Shown here piece by piece: positions 16,474 to 25,437 of a stretch of DNA of 64,000 bases (the stretch's first letter is position 1; every line of letters starts with the position of its first letter). The DNA comes from Streptomyces virginiae. Lineage in GTDB: Bacteria; Actinomycetota; Actinomycetes; Streptomycetales; Streptomycetaceae. A program made the translations under genes and the position numbers. The notes under the pieces were generated by a model. It was not told the origin of the DNA. It saw only the letters and a program-made list of their open reading frames with translations, and did no database searches. The stretch covers positions 1 to 64,000 of the forward strand of contig NZ_JOAK01000018.1 in assembly GCF_000720455.1 (NCBI RefSeq), written 5' to 3'.

Positions 16474-17445
16474 TCAGAGGCTGGCGCCCTTCGAGCGGAG
16501 GTAGGCGATCGGGTCCATGTCCGAGCCGTAGGACGGGCTCGTACGGATCTCGAAGTGCAGGTGCGGGCCGGTCGAATTGCCCGTGGAGCCGGAGAGACCG
16601 ATGCTCTGGCCGGCGGTGACGCTCTGGCCGGAGGAGACCGAGAGCTGGGAGAGGTGGGCGTACTGGGAGTACTTGCCGTCCGCGTGGCGGATGACGACCT
16701 CGTTGCCGTACGCGCCGCTCCAGCCGGCGGAGACGACGGTGCCCGCGCCCACGGCCTTGACGCTGGTGCCCATGGCGGCGATGAAGTCGACACCGGTGTG
16801 GTAGCCGGAGGACCACATGGCGCCCGCGACCTTGTACTGGGTGGAGATGCCACCGCTGACCGGGGCCACGAAGCCGGCGGCGGCGGGCTGCGCGGCGGGA
16901 GCCTGGGCCGGGGCCTCGGGGGCGGATTCCGGCTGCGCCTGCGGGGCGGCGGCCCGCCCGGCCGGCTTCGGCGCCTTGAGGGCCGCCTTCGGCGCGGCCT
17001 CGGGGGCGGTGCGCGGGGCGGGGACGGCGTCGACGCGGGCGGCGGCCTCGCCGCGGCCGCCGAGGGTCAGCTTCAGGCCGGGGTGGATCAGCGACGGGTT
17101 GCTGCCGACCGCTTCACGGTTCTCGGCGTACAGCCGCTGCCAGCCGCCGGAGAGGCCGCGCTCCGCGGCGATCTCGGAGAGGCAGTCGCCCGGGACGACC
17201 GTGTAGACGGTCGGCGCGGCCTGCACGGCCGCCGCGGGAGCGGCGGGCGCGGCCTGGAGGGTGGCGGGGGCCTGGGGGGCCACCGCGGGTGCGACGGCGG
17301 GGGCCGCCGCCGGGGCACCGGCCGCGTTGGCGCCGGCGGCGCCCATCAGCGGCAGGGCGAGGGCCGCGCCGCCGGTGCCTGCGACCGCGAATCCGCGGGA
17401 AATGGAAAGGGACTTGGGACGGCGGTGCTTACCCTTTGCAGGCAT
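16474..17445 (-). CDS. Secreted LysM-M23 peptidoglycan endopeptidase
   Basis: 323 residues from ATG 17445. Signal peptide at about 1-45 (basic MPAKGKHRRPKS, then a hydrophobic core to AANAAGAP). A LysM domain at about 85-135 (YTVVPGDCLSEIAAERGL ... IHPGLKLTLGG) binds glycan; an Ala/Pro linker follows; the C-terminal M23 zinc peptidase has HTGVDF, GNEVVIRHADGKYSQYAHL and HLHFE metal/catalytic motifs. It should cut peptide cross-links in the cell wall. Expression is probably controlled by the c-di-AMP riboswitch in its leader, as for other Streptomyces wall hydrolases. Confidence 0.92.
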   Translation of the reverse strand: MPAKGKHRRPKSLSISRGFAVAGTGGAALALPLMGAAGANAAGAPAAAPAVAPAVAPQAPATLQAAPAAPAAAVQAAPTVYTVVPGDCLSEIAAERGLSGGWQRLYAENREAVGSNPSLIHPGLKLTLGGRGEAAARVDAVPAPRTAPEAAPKAALKAPKPAGRAAAPQAQPESAPEAPAQAPAAQPAAAGFVAPVSGGISTQYKVAGAMWSSGYHTGVDFIAAMGTSVKAVGAGTVVSAGWSGAYGNEVVIRHADGKYSQYAHLSQLSVSSGQSVTAGQSIGLSGSTGNSTGPHLHFEIRTSPSYGSDMDPIAYLRSKGASL

Positions 17446-17474
17446 GGCGGGTTCCTCTCCGGCGCCTGCGAGGT

Positions 17475-17655
17475 GAGCTGTCGGGTTCGGACTGGAGATG
17501 TCCGGCCGTACATGTACGGGACATGAACGGCTTCACCCCGAGCCGTACCGGAGAAAAGATCTCCGGAACAGCGGCTTACCTGGTTCCCCCGCTCCTGCCG
17601 CGCGAAATGGTTCGGTTGCGGTTTCCGGGCGGCGGCAGGATTCGGCGATCCACCC
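17475..17655 (-). promoter_or_regulatory. ydaO-type cyclic di-AMP riboswitch
   Basis: The 5' leader of the M23 gene, read leftward, contains the conserved aptamer blocks CGCCGAATCC (about 17638-17648), GAGCGGGGGAACCA (17580-17593) and GGGGTGAAGCC (17529-17539), separated by a G/C-rich stem-loop (GAGATCTTTTCTC). This matches the ydaO-yuaA pattern as I recall it from B. subtilis. In Streptomyces such leaders precede wall-hydrolase genes; c-di-AMP lowers expression. Ends are approximate. The rest of 17656-17938 has no feature except the promoter side of the rightward phosphatase gene. Confidence 0.85.
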
Positions 17656-17938
17656 GGATCGATCGCGAAGGTAATCCCTTGCGGGCACGCCGAACAAGCC
17701 GTGAATTCCCTGACGGATTCACAGGAATGAGGGACCGCCGGAATTCCGGTCACCCTCCGTCCATTCCGCTCCGCCAACAGCCGCCCCCACCGGGCCATTC
17801 GGCTTCGGCGATCAGGCACTCACGGTCACCGTATGATCTGGCTCACGGGGACGTGCCCGATCTCGCCTCCGGTTATGGCAAGTTGGCGCCAAGTAGCTCA
17901 ATTCGGACAGAGGCCATACGAGAGGCGGAGGAGTTCCC

Positions 17939-18730
17939 TTGACCCAGCAGATACAGGAGCCGGAGCTGACCGGGGTGCGCAATTTCCGCGATGTGGGCGG
18001 ATTGCCGACTTCTGATGGCCGAACGGTTGGTACGGGACGACTCTTCCGAAGCGGACATCTCGCACATGCCACCGAAACCGATGCAGAATTCCTCACCTCG
18101 CTCGGTCTCCACACCGTCTTCGACTTCCGCAACGGCGCCGACCACGCCCTGGAGGGCCCGGACGTCGAACTGCCCGGCGTACGCAACGTCAACATCCCGC
18201 TCTCGGACCCGGCGGACGGCCGGGAGTTCTGGCGACTGGTCCGCGACGGCGACCTCGACCAGCTCCGCTCGATCCTGGGCGACGGCAAGGCGGCCGCCCG
18301 GATGTCGAACTCCTACCGCCGGATCATCCGCGACCGCACGGCCGAGCACGGCCGCGTCGTCCGCGCCATCGCCGAGGACAGCGTGCCCGCCCTCCTGCAC
18401 TGCGCGGCCGGCAAGGACCGGGCGGGCCTCTCCGTCGCCGTCACCCTGCTCGCGGTCGGCGTCGAGCGCGAGGCGATCGTGGCGGACTACCTGGAGTCCA
18501 ACGCCCCGCACCGCCGTTACCGGGTGCGCCGCAGCTCCGCGTCGGCCGAGGCCCGCTCGCCGGAGGTGATGGAGCTGCTCGCGCCGCTCTTCGACGCCCG
18601 CGCCGAATACCTGGTCGCCGCCTTCGACACCATCGACGAGGTCTGGGGCGGGGTGGACCGCTACCTGGCGGAGGGCCTCGGGCTGACGCCCGAGACCCTC
18701 GACCGGCTCCGGGACCGCCTGCTGGTCTGA
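17939..18730 (+). CDS. Tyrosine-protein phosphatase (PTP/DSP superfamily)
   Basis: 263 residues from TTG 17939, with GGAGGAG 5 bases upstream. Head VRNFRDVGGLPTSDGRTV is the diagnostic N-terminus of the Y_phosphatase3 group (PtpB/LipA type). The catalytic loop LLHCAAGKDRAG supplies the nucleophile Cys and the CX5R Arg; DFRNGADHA and LEGPDV precede it. No signal peptide. Role: dephosphorylation of proteins or phosphoinositides; the substrate here is unknown. Convergent with hpnO; a small tandem repeat lies between them. Confidence 0.9.
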   Translation: MTQQIQEPELTGVRNFRDVGGLPTSDGRTVGTGRLFRSGHLAHATETDAEFLTSLGLHTVFDFRNGADHALEGPDVELPGVRNVNIPLSDPADGREFWRLVRDGDLDQLRSILGDGKAAARMSNSYRRIIRDRTAEHGRVVRAIAEDSVPALLHCAAGKDRAGLSVAVTLLAVGVEREAIVADYLESNAPHRRYRVRRSSASAEARSPEVMELLAPLFDARAEYLVAAFDTIDEVWGGVDRYLAEGLGLTPETLDRLRDRLLV

Positions 18731-18754
18731 TCCGACGGTCAGGAGACGGGGACC

Positions 18755-18790
18755 GGGACGGACACCGCGACGGACACCGCGACGGAGACC
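18755..18790. repeat. Three 12-bp tandem repeats in convergent gap
   Basis: Units GGGACGGACACC, GCGACGGACACC, GCGACGGAGACC lie in the 74-base gap between the phosphatase and hpnO stops. No palindrome accompanies them, so they are not a canonical terminator. Confidence 0.6.
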
Positions 18791-18804
18791 GGGGAGGCAG
18801 GCCG

Positions 18805-20211
18805 TCAGCGCGCCGCGACGGCCTGCTTCACCAGGGTCCGGCCGAAGTCCCACATCAGACCGGACCCGCCGTGCGCCTCGTCCATGACCTCGCGGAAGGC
18901 GCCGACGAACCGGTCGACGTCCCGCTCGTCCAGGACCAGCGGCGGAATCAGTTTGATCACCTCCAGGTGGTCCCCGGAGACCTGCGTGAGGATCCGGTGC
19001 TTCTGGAGCAGCGGCACCACGACCATCTGCGCGAAGAGGCCCTTGCGGGCCGCCTGGAGCATCGTCCAGCGGCTGCGCAGCCCCAGCGAGGACGGCCGGC
19101 CGAACTCGATGCCGATCATCAGCCCGCGCCCGCGCACCTCGTGCAGCAGCTCGTACTCGTCCACCAGGGCGGCGAGCCGTCCGCGCAGCAGGTCACCCGT
19201 CGTCCGGGCGCGCTCCACGAGCTGCTCGTCCTCCATGACGGACAGCACCGCCAGCCCGGCCGCCATCGCCTGCGCGTTGGATCCGAAGCTCGCGGAGTGC
19301 ACGAGCACCCGGTCCATGGAGGAGTACACCTTCTTGAAGATCCAGTCCTTGCCCAGGGTCGCGCCGACCGGCACGTAGCCGCCCGACAGGGCCTTGGCCA
19401 CGCACACCAGGTCGGGCTCGACACCCGGCTCGTGCTGGTACGCGTAGAAGTCCCCGGTGCGTCCCAGTCCGGTCTGCACCTCGTCCGCGATCAGCAGCGC
19501 CCCCCGCCGGTGCAGCAGCTCCTGCGCGGCGAGCAGGAAGCCGGGCGGGGCGGCGAGGACGCCCTTGCCCTGGATCGGCTCGACGACGAAGGCGGCCACG
19601 TCGCCGCGCTTCAGCTCCCGCTCCAGAGCGGCCAGGTCCCCCAGCGCGACCTTGGTGTCGGGCAGCAGCGGTGCGAAGCCGTCCCGGAACCCGCCCTCCC
19701 CGTTGACCGACAGCGAACCGGTCGTCAGCCCGTGGAAGGCGTGGTCGCAGTAGAGGATCCTGGGCCGCCCGGTGGCGTACCGGGCGAACTTCAGGGCCGT
19801 CTCGACCGCCTCGGTACCGCTGTTGCCGAAGAAGACGCGGTCCAGGTGCGGGCTGTACGAGAGCAGCTTCTCGGCCAGCAGCCCGGGCAGCGGCTGGCAG
19901 TCGAAGCGGGTGAGGTCGGCGAGCTGGGCGTCCAGGACGTCGTGCAGGGCCCGCCTGACGACGGGGTGGTGGCGGCCCAGGCCCATCACCCCGAAGCCGG
20001 CCAGCATGTCGAGGTAGTCGTTGCCGTCCGCGTCCCAGAAGTGGGCGCCCTCGGCCCGCTCGTAGACCTTGTCGAAGCCGATGGTGTGCAGCATCCGGGG
20101 CAGTTGGTGGTTGAGGTGGCGGGCGTGCAGCTCGTAGCGCTCCGCCCCGCGCGCTGCCAGCAGGGCGCCGAGGTCGAAACCGGCGCCCCGCCCCTCTTCC
20201 GCCGGGCTCAT
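18805..20211 (-). CDS. hpnO: Hopanoid aminotransferase (aminobacteriohopanetriol synthesis)
   Basis: 468 residues; ATG 20211 overlaps the hpnH stop (ATGA). Class III PLP aminotransferase: AHFWDADGNDYLDMLAGFGV, YCDHAFHGLTTGSLSVNG, VEPIQGKGVLAAPPGF, LIADEVQTGLGRTG (cofactor Asp) and the PLP Lys in AKALSGGYVPVGA. In hopanoid clusters this enzyme converts ribosylhopane-derived aldehyde to aminobacteriohopanetriol. The coupled position after hpnH fits. Without the context it would read as a generic acetylornithine-type aminotransferase. Confidence 0.9.
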   Translation of the reverse strand: MSPAEEGRGAGFDLGALLAARGAERYELHARHLNHQLPRMLHTIGFDKVYERAEGAHFWDADGNDYLDMLAGFGVMGLGRHHPVVRRALHDVLDAQLADLTRFDCQPLPGLLAEKLLSYSPHLDRVFFGNSGTEAVETALKFARYATGRPRILYCDHAFHGLTTGSLSVNGEGGFRDGFAPLLPDTKVALGDLAALERELKRGDVAAFVVEPIQGKGVLAAPPGFLLAAQELLHRRGALLIADEVQTGLGRTGDFYAYQHEPGVEPDLVCVAKALSGGYVPVGATLGKDWIFKKVYSSMDRVLVHSASFGSNAQAMAAGLAVLSVMEDEQLVERARTTGDLLRGRLAALVDEYELLHEVRGRGLMIGIEFGRPSSLGLRSRWTMLQAARKGLFAQMVVVPLLQKHRILTQVSGDHLEVIKLIPPLVLDERDVDRFVGAFREVMDEAHGGSGLMWDFGRTLVKQAVAAR

Positions 20212-21239
20212 GCCGACCTGTCCCGGTTGCCTCCGACCGTCTCCCGGGCGGCCCGCAGGGACTCCTTGAGGGATCCCATGGTGGCGAGGACCGCGGTGGG
20301 CTCGTAGCCGCAGTGCGCCATGCAGTTCGCGCAGCGCGGGTCCTTTCCGCGGCCGTACTTGTTCCAGTCGGTCTCCTCGACGAGTTCCCGGTACGTGGGT
20401 ACGTAGCCGTCGCTCATCAGGTAGCAGGGGCGCTGCCAGCCGAAGAGGGAGTAATTCGGAATGGCCCAGGCCGTGCAGGGGAAGTCGGCCTTTCCTTCCA
20501 GGAAGTCCAGGAAGAGCGGGGAGTGGTTGAGCCGCCAGCGCCGCCGGTTGCCGCCCGCGAAGGCTTTCCTGAAGAGTTCGCGGGTCTGGTCGACGCCCAG
20601 GAAGTGCTCCTGGTCCGGTGCCTTTTCGTAGGCGTAGGCGGGCGAGATCATCATTTCGTCGACCTGGAGGTCGTCATTGAGGAAGTTGAGCACCTCGATG
20701 ATCGTCTGCGGGGTGTCGGTGTTGAAGAAGGTGGAGTTCGTGGTCACCCGGAATCCGCGCCTCTTCGCCTCCTTGATGGCCTCGACCGCCTCGTCGAAGA
20801 CGCCCTCCTTCGCCACCGACTCGTCGTGGCGCTCGCGCAGGCCGTCGATGTGGACCGCGAACGCGAAGTACGGGGAGGGGGTGAACTTCTCGATCTTCTT
20901 GCGCAGCAGCATCGCGTTGGTGCAGAGGAACACGTACTTCCGCCGCGCCACCAATTGCCGCACGATCTCGTGGATCTGCGGGTGCATCAAGGGCTCTCCG
21001 CCCGCGATGGACACCATGGGCGCACCGGATTCCAGCACGGCGCCGACCGCCTGGGCCACCGGCATGCGCTGCTTGAGCACCCCGGCCGGGTGCTGGATCT
21101 TCCCGCACCCCTCACAGGCCAGGTTGCACGCGTAGAGCGGCTCCAGCTCGACGATCAGCGGGAACTTCTCACGCTTGCGGAGCTTCTGTTCGAGCAGATA
21201 GGTCCCGACCCTGACGGTCTGGCGCAGCGGCATGGCCAT
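20208..21239 (-). CDS. hpnH: Adenosylhopane synthase, radical SAM (HpnH)
   Basis: 343 residues from ATG 21239, with AGGAGG 8 bases upstream; the ORF extends to 21278 without a better site. CNLACEGCGK gives the CxxxCxxC cluster, followed by the SAM-binding GGEPLMHPQI. A C-terminal cysteine group (CANCMAHCGYE) may bind a second cluster. Adds adenosine to the diploptene side chain. It starts 5 bases before the hpnG stop at 21245, and overlaps hpnO. Confidence 0.93.
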   Translation of the reverse strand: MAMPLRQTVRVGTYLLEQKLRKREKFPLIVELEPLYACNLACEGCGKIQHPAGVLKQRMPVAQAVGAVLESGAPMVSIAGGEPLMHPQIHEIVRQLVARRKYVFLCTNAMLLRKKIEKFTPSPYFAFAVHIDGLRERHDESVAKEGVFDEAVEAIKEAKRRGFRVTTNSTFFNTDTPQTIIEVLNFLNDDLQVDEMMISPAYAYEKAPDQEHFLGVDQTRELFRKAFAGGNRRRWRLNHSPLFLDFLEGKADFPCTAWAIPNYSLFGWQRPCYLMSDGYVPTYRELVEETDWNKYGRGKDPRCANCMAHCGYEPTAVLATMGSLKESLRAARETVGGNRDRSA

Positions 21240-21244
21240 CTGGC

Positions 21245-21922
21245 TCACCTCCTGGGGAGCAGCGAAGAACGGTGCCATTCGTAAAACGCGGGCAGTACGG
21301 CACGCAGGACACGGAAGGCCGATATTCCCCCGCGCACCGTGCCGATTCGGACGAGCTCATGCTCCGGAGCGTCCACGATCACCCGGACGGCCGCAACAGG
21401 GCGGCCCGTGCCCCGGACTGCGGCCCAGAGGGTCGCCGCGGACTCCATGTCGACCGCGACGGCGCCCGTGGCGCGCAGCTGCGCGCGCTCCTGGCCGCGG
21501 ACGACGTGGTCGGAGCCGGTCAGCGGGCCGGTGTGCACGGTCCGGCCGGGGGCGGCCCGGGCCAGCGCCTCGGCGAGCAGCGCGGTCCCGGTGCAGGGGA
21601 CGGTCCCCCGCGGGTCGCGGGTCTCCTCCGCGACGACGAGGTCGCCGGGGCTCATGCCGGGGACGAGCCCGGCGCAGAACCCGGTGGCGAGGACGGCGGC
21701 CCCGTCCGTCCCCGGCCGGTCCAGGGCCCGGCGGACGGCGCGTTCGGCCGCGCGCGGGCCCATCCCGGTGCGCAGCAGGGTGTACGCCCCGGCCGGAGCC
21801 TCGCCGGTCGCACGTAAGGGGCCTCGGCTCGCGCTGCGCAGCGCCACCTGCTCGATGCGCAGCGCGCACGCGACCAGCAGCGGCCCGGACCGGGCGGGCC
21901 GGTCCCCTCCGGCGGCGGGCAT
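21245..21922 (-). CDS. hpnG: Adenosylhopane nucleosidase/phosphorylase (HpnG)
   Basis: 225 residues; ATG 21922 overlaps the cyclase stop (ATGA). Purine nucleoside phosphorylase-like motifs: VLATGFCAGLVPGMSPGDLV, LTGSDHVV and AVDMESAATLWA with the active-site DMES. HpnG removes adenine from adenosylhopane to give ribosylhopane. The gene is between the cyclase and hpnH as in other actinobacterial hopanoid clusters. The head GGDRPARSGPLLVACALRIE is a typical nucleosidase start. Confidence 0.88.
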   Translation of the reverse strand: MPAAGGDRPARSGPLLVACALRIEQVALRSASRGPLRATGEAPAGAYTLLRTGMGPRAAERAVRRALDRPGTDGAAVLATGFCAGLVPGMSPGDLVVAEETRDPRGTVPCTGTALLAEALARAAPGRTVHTGPLTGSDHVVRGQERAQLRATGAVAVDMESAATLWAAVRGTGRPVAAVRVIVDAPEHELVRIGTVRGGISAFRVLRAVLPAFYEWHRSSLLPRR

Positions 21923-24147
21923 CAGGGGCCCCCGGGGGCCGAGCCGGCCGGGGCGGACGGTTCCCCGTACAGGTAGCGGCCGAGTGCCGTCAGCGGGAAC
22001 ACCTGCCGGTACAGGTGGTAGTTGATGGAGAAGTCCCAGGGGAAGCCGGTGCCGGTGAAGTACGGCTCGTCCCAGGAGCCGTCCTCCCGCTGGGTGGCGA
22101 CCAGGTGGGCGATGCCCCGTTCGACGGCCTTGCCGTCCCGCTCGCCGGCCGCCAGCAGGGCCATGAGCGCCCAGGCGGTCTGTGAGGCGGTGGAGGCGCC
22201 CTTGCCGGCCCACGACCGGTCCTTGTAGGAGCGCTGGTCCTCCCCCCAGCCGCCGTCCTCGTTCTGTACGGATTCCAGCCAGCGCACGGCGCGCCGGACG
22301 GCGGGGTGCCCGGGGGCGATGCCGGCCGCGGTGAGGGCGGGCACCACCGACCCGGTGCCGTAGACGTAGTTGGTGCCCCAGCGGCCGAACCAGCTGCCGT
22401 CCGGCTCCTGTGCGTCGAGCAGCCAGGTGATGCCGCGCCGGGTCCGGGCGTCGCCCGCCCGGCCCTCGAAGGCGAGCATCTCCACCACGTGGGCGGTGAC
22501 GTCGGCCGACGGCGGGTCGATGACCTCGCCGAAGTCGCAGAAGGGCAGCCGGTTCGGGAAGGGGCTGGTGTTGTCGGCGTCGAAGGCGCCCCACGCGCCG
22601 TCCTTCGACTGCATGCCGAGGTTCCAGGACACGCCGCGGGCGATGGCGGCGTCGAGCCGGACCGGGTCCGGGTGTCTGATCCGGCGCAGGGCGAGAACGA
22701 CCTCGGCGGTGTCGTCGATGTCGGGGTAGGTGTCGTTGTGGAACTCGAACGCCCAGCCGCCGGGGGCGAGGCCCGGCCGGCGCACGGCCCAGTCGCCGGT
22801 GCGGGTGATCTCCTCGCCGAGCATCCAGTCGGCGGCCTTGACCAGTGCCGGATGGTCGGGGCGCACGCCGGCGTCGGCCAGTGCGATCGCGGCGAGGCAG
22901 GTGTCCCACACCGGGGACTGGCAGGCCTCGATCATCCGGGCGCCGTCCTCGCGCCGCACCGCGAAGCGGTCCAGGGATTCCAGTCCGGCGCGCATCACCG
23001 GGTGTCCGAGGTCGTAGCCGAGCAGGTGCAGCGCGATCACCGAGTACACGGCGGGCGGCTGGATCCCGCCCCAGCAGCCGTCGTTCTCCTGGCGTTCGAC
23101 GATCCAGCGGGCGGCGGTGTCCATGGCCGCCTTGCGCAGGCGGCGCGGCGCGAACCGCCGGTAGACGTGCAGGGCCCGGTCCATGCGCTGGAAGGCGCCG
23201 TCCCACGTGGTCAGCGGTGCCATGCGGGTGGCGGGGTACGGGTTCCTCGCGTCGGTGTGGAGCTCGTCGAGGGCGAAGGGGGCCGGGCGGACCGGGCGCA
23301 GCGCGGAGACGACGGTGAGCGGGACGATCGTCTGGCGGGCCCAGCAGCCGAAGTCGTAGATGTTCAGGGGGACCCAGGGCGGCAGGAACACCAGCTCGGG
23401 CGGGAGTTCGGGCAGGTGGTCCCAGCTCCACCAGCCGAAGAGGGCGAGCCAGATCCGGGTGAAGACGCGGGCGGCGGCGATCCCGCCGTTGGCCCGGATC
23501 CAGGCCGAGGCGCGGCTCATGTGCGGGGCGTCGGGCGGGTCCCCGGCGAGGCGCAGCGCGACGTAGGCCTCGATGGTGGCGGAGAGTTCGGGCGGTCCAC
23601 CGTGGAAGGTGGCCCAGGTGCCGTCCTCGCGCTGCTCGCCGCGGATGAACAGGGCGGCGGCGTAGGTGGTGGCCTCGTCCCGGATGCCCAGGAACTGCCG
23701 CAGCAGGAGGTCCTCGGCGTCCATGGTGACGTTGGTTTCCAGGTCGCCCTTCCACCAGCCCGCCGGGTCCTGGCGGTCCAGGAGGTGCAGGGTGGCGCGC
23801 GCGGTGGCCTCGTACACCTCGCGCGGACCGCCGGCGGGCGGCCGGGGCAGGTCCGCCGCGGTCGCCGTCCGGCCCGCGGCGGGCTTGCCCGGTGGCCGGT
23901 AGGCGGCCGGCGGGCCGGTTCGGCGGCCCGGGTCGGGCGGGGCGGTGATCCGCTCGGTGAGCGCGACCGGCACGCAGGGCGCGGCGCCGGACGGGGGGCC
24001 GGCCTGGGCGGCCGGGTTGGGCGGGCCCTGGAGCCCGTACTCGGTCCGCGGGGCGGCCGCCCCGGCGGGGCCGGGCGGCGGACCGCCCGGCGTGGATTCG
24101 CTGCCGGCGCCGGCGCTCTCCGCGCTGCCGTCGGTCGTCGCTGTCAT
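21922..24147 (-). CDS. shc: Squalene-hopene cyclase
   Basis: 741 residues from ATG 24147, 120 bases after the polyprenyl synthase stop. The catalytic DXDD is seen in YPDIDDTAEVVL; repeated QW-type motifs include QDPAGWW, QENDGCWGG, QSKDGAWG, QEPDGSWFGRWG and QNEDGGWGE. Makes hopene/diplopterol from squalene at the membrane. About 95 N-terminal residues, rich in Pro/Ala/Gly, precede the region where related enzymes usually begin (VYEATARATLHLL), so the N-terminus is probably disordered or the start is later. Confidence 0.95.
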   Translation of the reverse strand: MTATTDGSAESAGAGSESTPGGPPPGPAGAAAPRTEYGLQGPPNPAAQAGPPSGAAPCVPVALTERITAPPDPGRRTGPPAAYRPPGKPAAGRTATAADLPRPPAGGPREVYEATARATLHLLDRQDPAGWWKGDLETNVTMDAEDLLLRQFLGIRDEATTYAAALFIRGEQREDGTWATFHGGPPELSATIEAYVALRLAGDPPDAPHMSRASAWIRANGGIAAARVFTRIWLALFGWWSWDHLPELPPELVFLPPWVPLNIYDFGCWARQTIVPLTVVSALRPVRPAPFALDELHTDARNPYPATRMAPLTTWDGAFQRMDRALHVYRRFAPRRLRKAAMDTAARWIVERQENDGCWGGIQPPAVYSVIALHLLGYDLGHPVMRAGLESLDRFAVRREDGARMIEACQSPVWDTCLAAIALADAGVRPDHPALVKAADWMLGEEITRTGDWAVRRPGLAPGGWAFEFHNDTYPDIDDTAEVVLALRRIRHPDPVRLDAAIARGVSWNLGMQSKDGAWGAFDADNTSPFPNRLPFCDFGEVIDPPSADVTAHVVEMLAFEGRAGDARTRRGITWLLDAQEPDGSWFGRWGTNYVYGTGSVVPALTAAGIAPGHPAVRRAVRWLESVQNEDGGWGEDQRSYKDRSWAGKGASTASQTAWALMALLAAGERDGKAVERGIAHLVATQREDGSWDEPYFTGTGFPWDFSINYHLYRQVFPLTALGRYLYGEPSAPAGSAPGGP

Positions 24148-24267
24148 GGCTTCCCCTTAGAACAGTGTCCTGTGCTGTGCTGGGGTCTGCCGTCGGCCGG
24201 AGCCCGCCACGCTCAGGTGGGGGCTCCGGCCGGCGACTCGCGATTCATATCCGCTGTCGGGTGGCGG

Positions 24268-25437
24268 TCACCTCTTGCGTACGACGACGAAGTCGGCGAG
24301 GTCCACGAGCTGTTCGCGGACCCGCTGCGGCATGTCGACGTCGTCCAGGGCTCGGATGGCGACGGCGTGCTGGCGGCGCGCCTCGTCCGCGGTCCACTGA
24401 CGGCCGCCCGCCTCCTCGATGAGCGCGGCGCGGGCCGCGAACTCCTCCTCCGAGAAGTTCTCGAAGTCGCTGCTCTTGGCGTCGGCGGCGAGCAGCTCGG
24501 CGAGCCGCTCGGAGGCCGGGCCGCCCGCGGCGAGGGCGGCGACGACCGGCAGGGACTTCTTGCGCTGGCGCAGGTCGCTCCAGGTCTGCTTGCCGGTGGA
24601 CTCCGGGTCGCCCCAGATGCCGAGGAGGTCGTCGACGGCCTGGAAGGCGAGGCCGAGGTGGTAGCCGTACTCCTCCAGCTTGTCGGCCGTACGGTCGTCC
24701 GCGCCGCCGAGCACCGCGCCGATGGAGACCGCGCAGGCGAGGAGGGCGCCGGTCTTGTTGCCCTCCATCTCCAGGCACTCCTCGACGCTGACGCGCTCGC
24801 GGTGCTCGTAGGAGATGTCCTGTGCCTGGCCGTCGATGAGCTTGCGGCTGGCGGTGGTCAGCCGGCGGGTCGCGCGGCCCGCCTCGACGGTGCCCAGTTC
24901 CAGCAGGATCTCGTTGGCCAGGGCGAAGAGGGCGTCGCCGACGAGGATCGCGAGGGCCGGACCGTGCACCTTCCAGACGGTGTCGCGGTGGCGGCGCTGC
25001 TCGTCGCCGTCCATCAGGTCGTCGTGGAGCAGCGAGAAGTTGTGCACGAGCTCGACGGCGACGGCGCCGGGGATGCCGACCTCCGGTGCGGCGCCCGCGG
25101 CCTCGGCGGAGAGCAGGGCGAGGGCGGGGCGCACGGCCTTGCCGCCGTCGCCGTCCGCCGGAAGGCCGTGGGCGTCGATCCAGCCGAAGTGGTAGGCGGC
25201 GACGGTGTCCATCGGCGCGGCGAGCCGGTCAACGGCGTCGCGGAGCGCGGGGGTCGACAGCGTACGGCCGCGTTCCAGGAGGGCGACGGTGTCCGCCTTC
25301 TCCACGCCCCTTCCGGCTGCGCCCACACTGGCATCCGTGTTCTCGACAGCCGGATTCCCCGGGTTCACTGGCTCTCCTCTTGTTCCTGTACGTGCTGTGC
25401 TGGTGGTGCCGGTCGAGCCGGTGGTGGTGGTCGTCAT
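24268..25437 (-). CDS. Polyprenyl diphosphate synthase of hopanoid operon
   Basis: 389 residues from ATG 25437, with AGGAGG 4 bases upstream and its first bases overlapping the hpnE stop (ATGA). A GTG at 25368 with AGAGGAG upstream would remove a Thr/Gly-rich head and is a serious alternative. First Asp-rich motif LLHDDLMDGD and second AVDDLLGIWGD, with GNKTGALLACAV between them, identify a trans-type isoprenyl diphosphate synthase. It likely makes farnesyl diphosphate for HpnC/HpnD; chain length is not proven by sequence. No IspG or Dxs gene follows in this operon. Confidence 0.9.
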   Translation of the reverse strand: MTTTTTGSTGTTSTARTGTRGEPVNPGNPAVENTDASVGAAGRGVEKADTVALLERGRTLSTPALRDAVDRLAAPMDTVAAYHFGWIDAHGLPADGDGGKAVRPALALLSAEAAGAAPEVGIPGAVAVELVHNFSLLHDDLMDGDEQRRHRDTVWKVHGPALAILVGDALFALANEILLELGTVEAGRATRRLTTASRKLIDGQAQDISYEHRERVSVEECLEMEGNKTGALLACAVSIGAVLGGADDRTADKLEEYGYHLGLAFQAVDDLLGIWGDPESTGKQTWSDLRQRKKSLPVVAALAAGGPASERLAELLAADAKSSDFENFSEEEFAARAALIEEAGGRQWTADEARRQHAVAIRALDDVDMPQRVREQLVDLADFVVVRKR

